A stretch of DNA of 64,000 nt from Edaphochlamys debaryana (taxonomy: Eukaryota; Chlorophyta; Chlorophyceae; Chlamydomonadales), in NCBI GenBank assembly GCA_016858145.1, contig JAEHOE010000010.1, positions 682,001-746,000 on the forward strand, in the 5' to 3' direction. Position 1 is the stretch's first letter; every line of letters starts with the position of its first letter. Position numbers and translations under genes: made by a program. Shown piece by piece: positions 22,781 through 34,980 of the stretch. The notes beneath the pieces are model-generated. The model did no database searches. It saw only the letters and a program-made list of their open reading frames with translations, and was not told the DNA's origin.

Positions 22781-23502
22781 CCGGGACCTTAACACGAAGG
22801 GGACACACAGGGGCGGCAAAGGGGCTACCTCACACCGTTGCTTGGGTGATAGGTGTTCACGTGCGTCACAGCAGACTGATGTAGCGGACCTCGCACACGT
22901 GGTGAAGTCCTACACCCGTCCACCCCGTCACCGCACCCGTGCCGTTGTGTAGCAGCTTCCGCCTCCCCGCCCCCTGCCCCCTGCTGTTCTCACCAATTTG
23001 CATGGCATATCAGCCTCCCGCGTTCCCCCCTCCGCCCCTCCCGCTCATCGCCCATTACGGTACGCTGCCATTCCCATTTGACAATCAAGAACCGCGCCAA
23101 CCTCAACACAATGGCAGCACACCATCACATGCTACCTTCTGCATATACAATCTGAACGTCAAGTTGTCCCCCAGAGCCAATTGAACATGTATGAGTCGGG
23201 CGTGCCCCACAGAAACCTGGCCCGAGCTGCCAAACGTTCCCTCGGGCCATACTGCAGCCCTGCAATCGGCAGATACCGCCCTGACAAGCGCTTGATTATG
23301 AGTCGCTTGTGAGATGCGGACCCCGCTGGCCTCCTGTCGCAGTGAGACGTGATCAATGGCCCCAATGTTGGGCACCTCGCTCAGAAGAAGCGGACCCTGA
23401 AGATGACGATGCCTGGTCAAGAGATGAGGTCAAGGGGATAGGTCAGGTACATCCAGGGGATCAATCAAGGCGGTGGGTCAAGGGAATGGGTCAAGTGACA
23501 GG
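22781..23502. other. Intergenic, no gene supported
   Basis: No convincing coding sequence. A GGTCAAGG/GGTCAGGT-rich stretch lies at about 23430-23510, next to the 3' end of the thylakoid protein gene. Confidence 0.5.
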
Positions 23503-24450
23503 TCAGGTGATGCCCTGCTTGGAACGCCCGCCCTGCTCACTGATAATGTTGAGAAGAATCAAGGTCAGGACGAGCTGTGGGACACACGATAGGCGGGGCA
23601 GGCGGCGGGATTAGGTGGAGCGCAAGGTCAAAGGCGGGATCCTGTATACGGAAGGGGCCAAGCCTACCACCGATGCCCCCTCGTAGAGTTGCAGGCAGGT
23701 GGATACAACCCCTCCTCCAGCCCGAATCTCTGCTGCATAGCAACGCGTTTACCCCAGGCAAGACCCCAGGCAACTCACGAAGAAGGCGAAGTCCATGAGG
23801 CCAGCGCGGGGGAAGTATTGGTTGCGCACCACGTTGAAGAGGCCGTACGCAATGGCCGGCGAGAGCAGGATCGCTGCGAACCAGGCAGGGCACAGGGCGA
23901 AGGACCGCTTGGCGCGTGGCTAGAGCGCTACCGCGGCCCCACGCAGCGGCGCTTCCTCGCAGGCCCCGTGCACAATCCCAATCCATTTCGACTTTCGACC
24001 CCCCCAAAGAACACTGCATCTGCTGTGCGCCGGCTTAATTGCCCTCCCTCTCTTGGGCCCGTGCGAGAGGGGCTCACCAAGCTCTGGCACGGAGATGCCC
24101 CCCGGCAGCACGAACCCGGTCTGGGCGGCGGCCTCCACGGCGGCCTCCTCAGCGAAGGCCATCGGCGCGAGCGCCATGGGGCCCAGAGCCGCGGTCAGGG
24201 CGAAGAGGGAGGGCGCTGCGCGAAATGAGAAAAGGGGTCAGTCTCGGCAGCAAACATGCGAGATGGGCCAGAGCGCTGACCGCGGGATCAAGGACATACC
24301 CGACCACTCGGCCTTCTCCGCGCGTCGTCCCTCCATCTGGGCCTTCGCCAGCACAGCAGGACGCCGGGCCAGGCACATCGGCCGGGCGCAGGCCACGGTG
24401 CGCGCGGCGCGGGGAGCCGCAATCGCAGAGCGAGAAGCGATAGCAACCAT
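23503..24450 (-). CDS. Small nucleus-encoded thylakoid membrane protein, family not recognised
   Basis: Four phase-checked exons (24300-24450, 24078-24215, 23779-23873, 23503-23574) give a 151-aa product. Residues 1-40 are Ala/Arg/Ser-rich (MVAIASRSAIAAPRAAR), typical of an algal chloroplast transit peptide. A second hydrophobic stretch ending PMAFA then EEAAVEAAAQTG (about residues 52-78) looks like a thylakoid-transfer signal with an AxA cleavage site. The mature part has two predicted membrane spans, AILLSPAIAYGLFNVV and DFAFFLVLTLILLNII, joined by RNQYFPRAGLM, and a short charged tail. Size and layout suggest a small photosystem or thylakoid assembly subunit, but no named family was identified. 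It is divergent from THF1, 993 bp away. Confidence 0.8.
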
Positions 24451-25443
24451 TGCGGTTATTTTTGCTCAACAGAGAAGGATCGCACGGATCTCGTCGAAAG
24501 GGGTTGCGAGTGCGTAACGCCGCAGGCCGGGCGTTTGTGGGAGGTCGCCGTGTGTAGAGCTTGATGCTTTCGCACGAATGCGGGGCAGTGGGAACGCTAA
24601 TTGGGCGGGGGGGCCTGCGAGGCACGCGCGCGATCTGTCTCGGCCATGATGCGGGCCGAGGAGACCTCCAGTCCTCCACGGACCTCCCATCACAAAGGGA
24701 CCCCAAGGCTGTAGGAGCCAATCGCATACCAGCGACAGCAGCTGCGCATGCAGGGCCGGGGCTCCTTGACGCCCAGAAGAGCCGCGGAAGGTGCGCAAGG
24801 ATGGACGCCGACATGTGTATGTGCCGCGTGCCGGTTCCCCCCCCTCCGAACCGCCCCCCCACTCCACAACCGCCGCAACGCGCACCCCCCCCAAACAACA
24901 CACGTTTTCCCTTGGCATATCGAGGCCTTTGCTCCTACGAAGGTCAACGGGGAGTCCTGGGCCACGTCCGGGCAGCGCTATCGATGGCCGGCATGCCCAC
25001 GCGAATTACCTCCCGACCTGACAGCGCCTTCTTGTTGGGGCATGTCCGACACGGGGCTAACAGACATCACAACTTCAGAAACATTCCCCTGTCTAAGGGT
25101 AAGGCCGCTCGGAACCTCGCGGGCCACAGACATGCGCGCCGGTCGCAATGCGGGCTGGGCCCCTGGCTCGACTCAAGCTGAGACCCCTGGAGTGCACCAT
25201 ACTAGTGATTGCGTGCGGTGTGTGGTACTCGAACTACAGCCAGTGGCTGACACGGCCGGGCGGTCTCCTGGCGCCACACATCGCCCTTGCGCCATGGTGA
25301 CCATGGGGCCTTGGATGCCCCGGGCCATTTAGCCCGCCGAGCTACCCCATACTCGTATTCTGTTCCATAGCCTTACACTCCGCACTCAGCACCACACTGA
25401 CCCACTCCGCATAGCATAGACCCGCGCACCACAAATCGCAAGA
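24451..25443. promoter_or_regulatory. Divergent intergenic region between two plastid-protein genes
   Basis: This 993-bp gap lies between the start codons of the thylakoid protein (-) and THF1 (+), so it must hold both promoters and 5' UTRs. No TATA box or known light-responsive element was identified with confidence. Co-regulation of the two genes is inference from the head-to-head arrangement only. Confidence 0.4.
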
Positions 25444-27321
25444 ATGCTCGCGTCTATGCAGCGCCGTGCCGCGGCTCCCGCTGTCTCCAGCAGGTGCTTA
25501 AGGGTGCTCGCGGTCACTTGAGGCGTCTGGGGCAAGGCTGACCCTCTCGCGTGCTCGCAGGGCCAAGCCTGCTGTTCCGCGGGCCCCCGTCGTCGTGCGT
25601 CGGAGCGCCCTCGCAGTCGTCGCGGCTGGTAAGCCCCGGCCCCTGTTTGCCCGCTCCCGGCCATAGCTGACCCTGTGTCTGGCCCTCGCAGCTTCCTTCA
25701 CTCCTCCCACGGTCGCGGAGACGAAGGCCAAGTTTTTCCAGGGTTTCAGCAAGCCGATCGCCAGCATTTACAGCACCGTTCTGCAGGAGCTGCTGGTGCA
25801 GCAGCACTTCATGCGCTACAGCAAGACCTACAAGTACAACGAGGTGCGCGAGCTCGTCGCGACCGGGCGCATGCGCTTCGCGATGCTTGGCTGGCAGGCG
25901 CTTGCCGCTCTTGCCCGCGATCTATGCTTTCGGACGCCCATTGTGACGATATGACACCTTCTTGCCCCTACACTGTGCCCCGCAGATTTACGCCCTCGGC
26001 TTCGTGAGCGTGTATGAGCAGATCCTTGAGAGCCTGCCCGAGAGCGAGCGCGCTGCCATCTTTACATCTTATGTCAACGCGCTTGGCGAGGACCCCGAGC
26101 GCTACCGCCGTGACGCGCAGCGCATCGAGTCCGCCGCTGGCTCTCTGTCCGGGCCAGACGGGCTGACGCCGGACGCCAACGGCAATGACGTGCAGGTGAG
26201 CCACGTGCCTATAGCCTACCATCTGACCGATGCATCGGGCCTATGGGTGGGGCGAGGGGGCAAGGGAAGGTGTGCTGGTGGGAAGGCGGGTACTCTGCGA
26301 GAAAGCCAGGGCAAGACGTGGGTGTTTAGAAGCAGTCCGGCACGGCGGGGCAGGCCTCTCGGGCCAGTGCCGGAAGTTTGCGGGCCGCGAATGCAGGCTC
26401 CTAGCTTGCTCCCATGCTAGCCTCTAACCATGCTAGCCGCTAACCTGGGCTAGAACGCACGGCTTTGAGTGCGGCTTGAGCATCCACAAATTGTGTGCCC
26501 CCAGCGCTACACCAGCACCCGAGTCCTCGCCCTCGTGCACGTACACAATGCTTAGTAGTCCTCGCCCCTCTTGCCGCTCACCTGCCCCTTGCCCCGTGCC
26601 CCCCCCCCCCCGTGCCCCCCCCCCCCTGCTCCCCGCAGAAAGCGCTGGCTGCCATGTCCGCCGACGCCGCTGCCGGCAAGGCGTCGTACAACAAGTTCGT
26701 TGCCATCGGCCTCTTCCGCCTGCTGGAGCTGACGGGCGCCAAGGAGCCGGCGGCGCTGGAGAAGCTGGTCAAGGCGGCGGGCATCAAGCCGGAGAACGTT
26801 AACCGGGACCTGCTCATGTACAAGGTGGGTGGCTGCCTGGGATGGTAGCCGGGGCTGCGAGATATATAGCGAAAGGGCATAGGAACATGGCAGGGCTTGG
26901 GCCACCAGTGCTGTGGGTTTATTGCTCCGTGCCCCTGGCATCCCCTGAGTCAACCTGTGACTGCAGAGGGAGTTACGGGCGCGCTAGGAGTTGTTATTGG
27001 GAACTGCGGGTGCTCGAGGCAACCGTTCTGGAGGCACATGATGTGCCGGCATTGCAACTGACGTGAAGCTGGCGTGGACTAGTCATATCTGCTCAACCGT
27101 AGACAGCCCAGGGACCCTAAGGGGCAGTGGATTGACTGAGTCGTTGCTTACGTCCCCCCACCGATTCGGCCCTCTTCCTTGCTCAGGGCGTGCTGTCCAA
27201 GCTGGCTGCTGCCAAGGAGATGATGAAGGAGTTCATGGAGCGCGAGAAGCGGAAGCAGGCGGAGCGCGAGGCGGCCAAGGCCGCCAAGGCCGAGGGCAAG
27301 CCCGTCGAGGCGCAGGCGTAA
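25444..27321 (+). CDS. THF1: Thylakoid formation protein THF1 / Psb29, chloroplast precursor
   Basis: Six phase-checked exons (25444-25493, 25561-25628, 25692-25843, 25986-26195, 26639-26824, 27187-27321) encode 266 aa. Residues 1-40 are a basic, Ala/Val-rich transit peptide (MLASMQRRAAAPAVSSR). The mature protein starts SFTPPTVAETKAKFF and carries the family signatures PIASIYSTVLQELLVQQHF, YALGFVSVYEQ, YNKFVAIGLFRLLE and DLLMYKGVLSKL, ending in a Lys/Glu/Ala-rich coiled segment. THF1/Psb29 is known from plants and cyanobacteria to act in thylakoid biogenesis, photosystem II repair and stability of the FtsH protease. The start is chosen because it gives a full transit peptide; a second in-frame ATG lies four codons later. 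Length is close to the family norm. Confidence 0.93.
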
Positions 27322-28898
27322 GCTCCAGCACACGACTTCGGCTGTATGAAACGGCATATAGCGCTATGCTCTGCGGCTTGCCAGGATTAGGTGTTTCTAG
27401 CGTAGCCTCGAAACGGCAGCTTACTCCAGGTCGCTGCCAATAGCCTGCAGTGGACTCGGTGCCACTAGCGTGGGAGGTGGCGGCAGCGGCTGTGCGGCGC
27501 CAGAGCGCTGCGTTGGAGCATACTTGGGACGTGTGCAGGAATGCGCGCGGTTTGCTTGACCTGGGGGACCAATGAGGGCTCAAGCTGGGTTGGGGGCGCG
27601 GGGCAGGGACAAGCCGCTATAAGCTCTTGTTGTTTTCATGCTCCTGCGCGCATTGTGTTTGTTGGGCACGGGCGCGGTTGGGCTGCTGATTTTGTGTAGA
27701 GCGATGGGGCGGCCGGGTTGGCCCGTCCCACGCCGGTGTGTTCGGACCCGGTGCATGAATTGCAAGATGCGCTGGCACAGATTACGAGTGAGTGGAAGAT
27801 CCGAGAGCCAGGACACATGACGGAGAAGAAGGATCGGTTATATGCCGCTGCAATTCCAGCTGGACCTATGGTATTGGAGAAAAGGGTTTAGCGGGTAGGC
27901 ACGAACACAACCGCCTGAGCAAAGATACCTGCTCGGAGTTTTACTCATGGGTTGGGGGGGCCTGGGTAGTTGAGCAAGGTACGCATTGGAGTTGGCGGCG
28001 CTGTGCCGCGACTGTTGCAGATGTAAGGCATGTCTCCTTCGATTCCCTTGGTTCCTGCCCCCGTGTCTGCACTTGGCGCACTCGCGCCCCTCCTCCTACA
28101 CTCCCCACCCCAGCAGCGCTCAGGCTCCATGACAACCCCACTCGCCAGTAGCTGCTCTTGTCCACCTCTGACCCCACCCACCCCGAATCCTTGCTAGGAT
28201 AAGGCACAGCGTTGCAGCCTGGAAGCCGTGGAAGGGCGTCGGTCAGGGGCTGCAGAACCTGGTGCGGTCCTCGCCGAAGGCACAGCAAGCGCACGGGCCT
28301 GTGACAAGACTTACGCGTTGGCTTCCGCTAAGGGATGCGGTATGGGGGCTGCAGGGCGGTGGGGGATGGGGGAGGGGCACAGCCTCGCGGGACGGGCGGG
28401 GCTTCGGAGCTGGGACCCGCTGGGACCGTTGGAGCTTTGCAAGCAGAACGTGTGGTCAGGCGGGCCCGACGCTTGCCACCGCCGCTGCTCCCCTCGCTCA
28501 GCGCGTCTGCTGAAAGAGTCTTTCCCCAATCAGCTCTCGCAGGTTCGTCCCAGCCCGCCGCTTCAGTCGCGCCTAGCCGCTGGTCGCTGGTGCATGAGCT
28601 TCATTCGCTTCACTTTTCCCCCACCCCCGCACAAGCTTTCTTTTACTCTACCTCGCTGCCCGTGGCGGGCTCTCCCCAAACTGACTGCCTGGTGATCGCC
28701 GTTCGAGCAGGACGTGCGCTCCCGGGCGTGCATCAGACCAGGGAGGTGCAGTCTCCTTTCGACCGCCAAACTGGCGCCTGGACTAGCTGAAACGATACAG
28801 CTTCCCCGCGCGGACGCGGCTGGGACCTGCCGGCTGCGTTCGCAAGACAATGACTCGGTCGCAGCCCTGAGCGGCGCAGAGAGCAGCCGCCAGGGCAA
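27322..28898. other. Intergenic region upstream of the RRM gene
   Basis: 3' UTR of THF1 and 5' region of the RRM gene. From 28793 onward the sequence is shared with the truncated duplicate at 22315. No other gene was recognised. Confidence 0.55.
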
Positions 28899-31800
28899 AT
28901 GGCCCCCGTGGCCCTTGAGCACCATCTGTTTGTGAACAAGATACCCCCGCGTTTGCCGAAGGAAAGCGTGGAGGCAGCCCTTCTCACGCAGCTAAAGGCG
29001 CGGCTCTCGGCGCTCAACGTATCAAAGTGCAGCGTTATCCCCCAGAACTCCCTCAAGAACAAAGGCAAGCAGGGCATGGTTGGCGCTCGAACGGATGGCG
29101 TCCGTGCAGACGGCCTTCTCGGCCCCCTGTCGCCCACGCTCCCCCACTGAGGGGTCTCCTTGGCCATACATGTTGAAGAGGCTCACGCGAGGTTTGTTTG
29201 GACTGTTTGCGCAGGATATGGCTTCATTACTCTGGATGGGAGCCCGTCCCCGAGCGACCTCGACGCCATCGCCAACCAGCTAAACAACAAGCTGCAGGTG
29301 AGCATCTTCTTGAGTGCGGTGCCAGTTCTCGGGATATATAGGGCTTACATGGGCTATTATAGGGCTGATACAGGGCATAGTATGCGGGGTGTGGCCTGCG
29401 CTTTCCGGTCCCCACGGTTTGGGCGACGCCCGTCGCTCACTGTCGCACGACCCTTTCCCCGGCCTCTGCCAGGTTGGCTGCCGCACGCTGGGGGTGCGCG
29501 TATGCACGGACTGCCACCACGCGCTGCTGAGTGAGGAGGACGGCAGCGCCAGCGGCACGTCGCCGGACTCGTCCAGCCCGGATTCCTCCCCGCCGAACGA
29601 GCCCGGCGGCAGCGACTCGGCCGTCGCCGACGGCGCCTCAGCCTCGGACGCCGAACTCCCTGACCCCGCGGGCCTCCCGGATGAGGACGTCCTGGTGCAC
29701 GCAGCGCTCCCCGCGCCCCGGCGTGCTCTGCACGGTCCCGCTGGTGCGCGGAAGGGCCCGCCGGCCGACGACGATGGCTTCCGTCGCGCATGCCTTTTGG
29801 TCGGAGCGGCCGAGGAGCTGGCGGTTGAGCTGGCCAAACGGCCTGGGCAGGTTTCCCGCAGGCGCCGCAGCATGGGCTGCAGGCCCATGGCCGACGGCGT
29901 GGGCGTGGCGCTAAAGGGGCAGCGGGGTGGTCGTGCCGCGTCCATGGATGGCGGCAGCACGGAGACGCGGGCCATGCTGCGCCCTGCCGAGCCGCGGATC
30001 GGGCTCGCGGCGGTGGTCGTTCCCGAGGAGGACGGGTCGCCAGTGCCGGAGCGGCCGGCCGTGGCTGACCCAGATGGCGGCGGAGGCCGTGTGGCGCAGC
30101 CGCGGTCGCATCCCCTGGATCTGGGGGCGCTCACGGAGGGCGACGCGGACAGCCCCCTGCCCCACTCCCTGGATGAGGAGTGCCCTGCGCCTGTGCCGGC
30201 GAGGGCGGAGGCGGGGCTGCCGGGTCCGGGGTCCAGTCCGAGTCCGGACGCTTGCGTCCTGGACTCCTTCATCTCCCTGCCCCTGGAGCTGCCGGGGGCG
30301 GAGGCGGCTGGGGCGGAGGCTGACAGCATGCTGGCGGGAGGCAGCCATACCGTGCGCGTGCCCCCACCGCCCCCGCCGCCTCAGGCGGGGCACGGCCGGG
30401 GAGCATCGCAGGGAGGCCGCGGTGGCCTGGGGAATGCCCCGCCCCCGCCTCCCCCGCCGCAGCAGCACGCCCATGCCCACTCACACGGCCCCCACGCCCT
30501 GCACTCCCAGGCTCCACCGCCCCCACCGCCACCCCCGCCACACGCCCACACGCCAGCTTCCGGCCGCTCCCCGCCGCACCCTGGCGGCCCTGGGTCGGGC
30601 TCCCTCGCCCGCAACAGCCGCGGTGCGTACGGGGGCACCCCGCCCCCGCCGCCGCCCCCGCCCCCGCCTCTTTCCCACCACCACGCCGCTCACAGCAGCC
30701 CCGCGCAGCACACGAGCGGTCCCAGCGGCCCGTACAGCTCCGGCGGCGCTCGCCGGTCCCTCGCTGAGTCGGACTACGCGTCGCCGCGGCAGGGCGCAGG
30801 CCAGAGCTGGAACGGCGGCGGCGGAGGGAACTGCCGCAGCGGCATGGGCCAGGGTGGTGGAATGGCGGCGGAGCAGGGCGCCGGCATGTTTGGCATGCGG
30901 GGCGGCAGTTACCCAGGTGGCGGTGCGGCTCAAACCGCCAACCACCCATCCCAACCGCCCCATGCAAGCCACCATGCCCACAGCCACAGCCAGCCGCAGA
31001 ACCACGCCCACCGGCAGCCGCCGCCGCCCTTCGGGCAGCCGCCGCCGCCACCCCCGCCTCCGCCGGCCCACTCCGCCTTCAACACCGCCGCTGGCGCGGC
31101 GGCATCGCGCCTTGCGATGGCGCCGGGGTCGGCGGCACCGGGGCAGGGCTTCCTGCACCACCAGCCGCCGCCGCCGCTGCCCTGCAGCGCGGCCTCTGCT
31201 GGCGTCACTGTGGACGCGCGTTGCCTGCAGGCGGCGGGGCTGGGCGCGTTCCGCATGGAGCTGGGCTCCTCGGGTGAGACGGCTGAGAGGAGAGCTGCCC
31301 TGGCGGGCTGGGGCTGATCTTGATGTGTTACAGGCCGCATACGCAAGCGTCGCATCACAGTCTGGGTGCCTAGCAGCTGCCTTGCCATCTTGCGTCAGCG
31401 GCCAGCCCTGATGCTCAGTCCCTCACGCCCACCGCCACCCTCCTCTCCTATTTCCCGCTCCCAGGCCCCAGCGAGCCCCTGGGCATGAAGGGCGTGGTGC
31501 AAGCCGACTCGGCCCCGCCCGGCCTCGCGCCGCCCTGGCGCGCCAGCCTGGACCTGGAGCTGAGCCGCCTCGACCGCCGCTCCCTCGACCTGAGCCGCCG
31601 CCCGCCCCCGCTGGACCCCACTGACCCCCGGGTCGCGCACCTGCTCGCGTGCAGCGCCTCCTCTCGCGGCCATGGCCTCATGCTGCCCCACAGCTCCGCC
31701 GGGACGCTCGTGGTGGGCTCCCTGCCGGCAGAGAGCTTCCTGGGGCTCAGCGCGGCCATGGCGGCGGCGCGCGGGAGCTCGTGCGGCGCGGTGGCGCGGG

Positions 31801-32669
31801 GGGACCTGTCCGGGCAGGGCATGGGTATGGGCGGCGCGAGCTGCATGACGGACTTCGGCGGGTTCGCTGGCGAGATGGAGGAGGAGGACGAGGATTTCGG
31901 GTCCGACTCGGCCGAGCTGAACCCGCTGGATCTGGAGCCCATGATCATGCAGCTGCTGGAGAACGAGGACGACGACTACGTGGCGCCTGGATCTGGGTTC
32001 ACATCCGGCCTGGGGCCCAACCGCCACGGGTCCAGCCTCGCGTCCGGCCAGCACTTGTCCTCTCAGCCGCAGGTGTCCTTTCCCGCGGGCCTGGGCGCGA
32101 GCCTGGGCCACAGCCTCGGGCCGGGTCAGAGCGCGGGCGAGGGCCAGGGCCAGGGCCTCTTCCCCATGCAGTCGCACCCGCGTGGGAACCGGCCTGGACC
32201 GGGGTTCCAGGGTCTCCGCGGCCCTCGCGAGGGCCGGGACCGCACGGCCGCGTTCGGCAAGGGCCCCAACGGCCCATGGCCGGGCTCTCGCTCCAAGTCC
32301 GCCAACAGCGGTGGCTTCCTGGCTGCCAGTGCGAACGGCGGCGCCCCGGGCCCGACCCACGGCGTGGTGGGAAGCCCGGCCGGTGCTGGACCGCACGGCG
32401 GGCGCGGCGGCGGCAGCTGGGTCCGTGGCGGCGCGGGAAGGAACGGTGGTGCCGGTGGCGGTGGACAGCAGCCGGTGGGGAGGCTGGGCGGCGCCGCCCG
32501 CGGAAGCGGCGGCGGCCCCGGCATTCCCGGCCGCCAGTGGGCCTCCCGTGGCGGCGCGGGTGGTAGCAATGGAAGCGGTGGCAATGGCTACCGCTTCCCC
32601 GACCCCCGTGGGGCTGAGATGGGCGCAGGTGCCGGTCCGTCCGGGTTCGGCATGCGGGGCGGCATGTAG
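28899..32669 (+). CDS. RRM RNA-binding protein with long Pro/His/Gly-rich tail
   Basis: Four phase-checked exons (28899-29064, 29215-29297, 29473-31273, 31465-32669) encode 1084 aa. Residues about 8-95 form an RNA-recognition motif split over three exons: RNP2-like LFVNKI, and RNP1-like KGYGFITL created by joining exons 1 and 2. Intron 1 has a GC donor (GCAAGC). The remainder is low-complexity: acidic/Ser-rich, then many polyproline runs alternating with His-rich tracts (residues about 380-690), an acidic patch (EMEEEDEDFGSDSAEL), and a Gly/Arg-rich C-terminus ending GMRGGM. Polyproline and RGG-like tracts are common in RNA-granule proteins, so a role in mRNA handling is inferred. No orthologue is named. 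A truncated copy of its 5' end lies at 22315-22743. Confidence 0.8.
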
Positions 32670-34980
32670 CGCCTTCGGCAAGGCACATCCGTTCTTGGCG
32701 CCGCGGGGACGCATGAGTGCGGGAGGCTGCATTTTCGGAAGGTGTTAGTAATCTAGTTGCGTAGGGCCGAGGCCGCCTTCGAATGGGGCCTGCTGGAAAA
32801 GAAGGTACGTGTCATAGGGTTGCCAGGACCAATGCGCGGTATGTTGTCGCCGTGCTGCGGAGCCGTCTTCCCTGGTTGGGCAGGGTTTGCTAGAGTTCGG
32901 GGGTCAGGGGTCAGGGGAGAAGCCTAGCTTTGGTGTAGGACGTTTGCCGGAAGCAAGCCGGACTGTCTGCGCAATAGCAGTCCTTGAGGGGGTGCTTTTT
33001 GTTATCTGGCGAGAACTGTTCTTCGTAGCGTGGACTGAATGCGCGTGGCCGCGTGCGGCTGTAGCCGAACCGGAAACGGCGACCTCGGAGCCTGCGCCAC
33101 GCGATCAGTCGCAGGCAGGCGGGCGGTGCGCCTTGGCCCTCGTTCGTGGTGCGAGGGCCGGGTCCCCTCCGTCCACCGCTGATGCGACGAGCTCCTGTGT
33201 GTGCCCGCTCGGGAGAGCCGGCGCGGGCCACGGCGCAGTGGGCGTTGAGGCCTTCGGAGGCTCGGTACATGCTTTCCCTCAACGAGCCGATCCGGAGAAT
33301 GCGGCGGCCGACATTGTTTGCAAGGGCATTGTTTGGGTAAACGCAGCTTGCAGCGGCATATGCCGTGCGCTTGCGGTAGTCTTGGCGCTCTGCTTGGGCG
33401 CTTTGCGGGGAGCTGAAGCCGTTGCGGGAGTGCGTTCACCTAGTCCCCGGCCGGAGCCGCGACGGGCGAGCTGGTAGCGGTTTGGCGTGGCATTAAGTCG
33501 GGCTCTGTGCCCAGAAATAGACGGGGTAGCGGTCGGTTGGGCATGCACCTAGTCAAGCGGGCATGCCCTAGTGTGAGTTGCAGGGAGGCGAGGCAAGTCA
33601 CGCGCGCGGGCGTTTGAGCTTCAAGAGAACCCCGGTGGAGCGGGCGTGACACGTATGGTGAGCGGTGCGCCTCGCTCCAAGTGGTGGGTTTCGGGCTGCG
33701 AGAGGGATGCGTTGCACAGGCCTATGTCGCCTCCCTTTCTGGCTTACCATGGCTGTCGAGCCTGTTTGCTGTGCAGGTCGGCGGACTTGGTGGGGGATAG
33801 GGCCGGCGGCAGCCCAGGTTTGGTGTGCCTGGGTAGGCCTAGGCTGCAGCGAGAGGGCCCCCTGGTGGAACTGGACCGCCTAGAGTTCGAGAGAGTCCCT
33901 TGAAGCATGGGGCCGTTGCGAAGACCAGGTTTGGTGTGCCTGGGAGCGCGATGCGATTTGGGTTGGGGCCGAGCGCTGAATGGTCAGAGACGTCAAATAA
34001 CACTATCGGACCAGCACTGCGGGGGGGGGGGGCTTCTCAGGAATTGCAGGGATGGCGGTTTAAGACACATCGTGAAAGGGAGAACGGTGCAAACGGAAGC
34101 CCAGTCGATACGTACGTAGCACGTTGTGGAGGCGCCGCGGGCGGCAGCCGTAGGCGCGGCTGTCGGCTGGACTGACGGGCCGGATGACATGGTGACAGCT
34201 GTGATTGGAGCCGCGTAGTAGCCCCCCGGCCTTTGGGCGCAACTATGGCAAGTACGACATTGTAACCCCACCTCTGCGTTGAGAGCCCCCAGTTGCATCT
34301 GTCGGGGCTCTCGTTGGTCCGCGGAGGACTAACGGTTTCTGCTGAGGCTACAGTCACTCACCACTTCCGTAGCGTCGGGCTGCCGCTTACACCTTCCACA
34401 ATCGGCTTGAAGGCGGACGCCAGGAGAGGATGCGGGCTTTGCCGGTTGGCGCTCGGGGACGACGGGAACAGCAAGGCAGCCAAGGCTTGCAGGACTGAGA
34501 TATCAGTTTCCTGCCGGCTCTCTCCGGGCACCTTCCCTGGCGTGCGTGGGGGCCATGCCCTTCGCCCCCCGCCATGACTGTCACTCTACAGTCTGCAATC
34601 GATGGCACCATGTGGCATTGGATTTGGCATCAATGCCACTACCCGATTGCACGATTTCCGCATGCCCCGGTTGTCGATCACTACCGCATCGAATTGCGGC
34701 GACACGCATGACACGCATGCTTCCACTGGTAGCTGGCGTGTTGCATCCATCGAAGCACGCTCACACATGCACGCTTCAGCCCCCCACACACGGCGCCCCC
34801 CTCCATCCTCCGTACATCCGACACCCAAACTGCACATCCACCCCACGTGCAGCCGACCGCCGCCAAGCGCTCTCCCTCTACAATTCACGACTCGGCCCAA
34901 CCTCTCGCTGCCACAAAGCCTGCGCCCACCTCCCCACTCACCTCAACCCTCCCCCCCCCCCCTTCTGCGTCAGCCACGCA
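32670..34980. other. Convergent intergenic region, no gene supported
   Basis: 2.3 kb between the 3' ends of the RRM gene (+) and the EF-hand/WD40 gene (-). It has a poly-G run at about 34021-34030 and a direct repeat AGGTTTGGTGTGCCTGGG at 33815 and 33926. A TTACA (TGTAA on the minus strand, the known chlamydomonad poly(A) signal) at about 34387 could serve the minus-strand gene. Confidence 0.5.

Noticed and set aside
17782..25400. Possible retrotransposon (reverse transcriptase or integrase) in the gene-poor interval
   Set aside because: No RT, integrase or gag-like motif was found on either strand; only the MITE, repeats and fragments are supported.
29280..30329. Long minus-strand frame antisense to the RRM gene
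   Set aside because: It is the reverse-strand shadow of the GC-rich third exon; no motif or independent splice structure.
30269..32688. Several long frames on both strands over the Pro/Gly-rich tail exons
   Set aside because: Codon-bias shadows of the phase-checked RRM gene exons.
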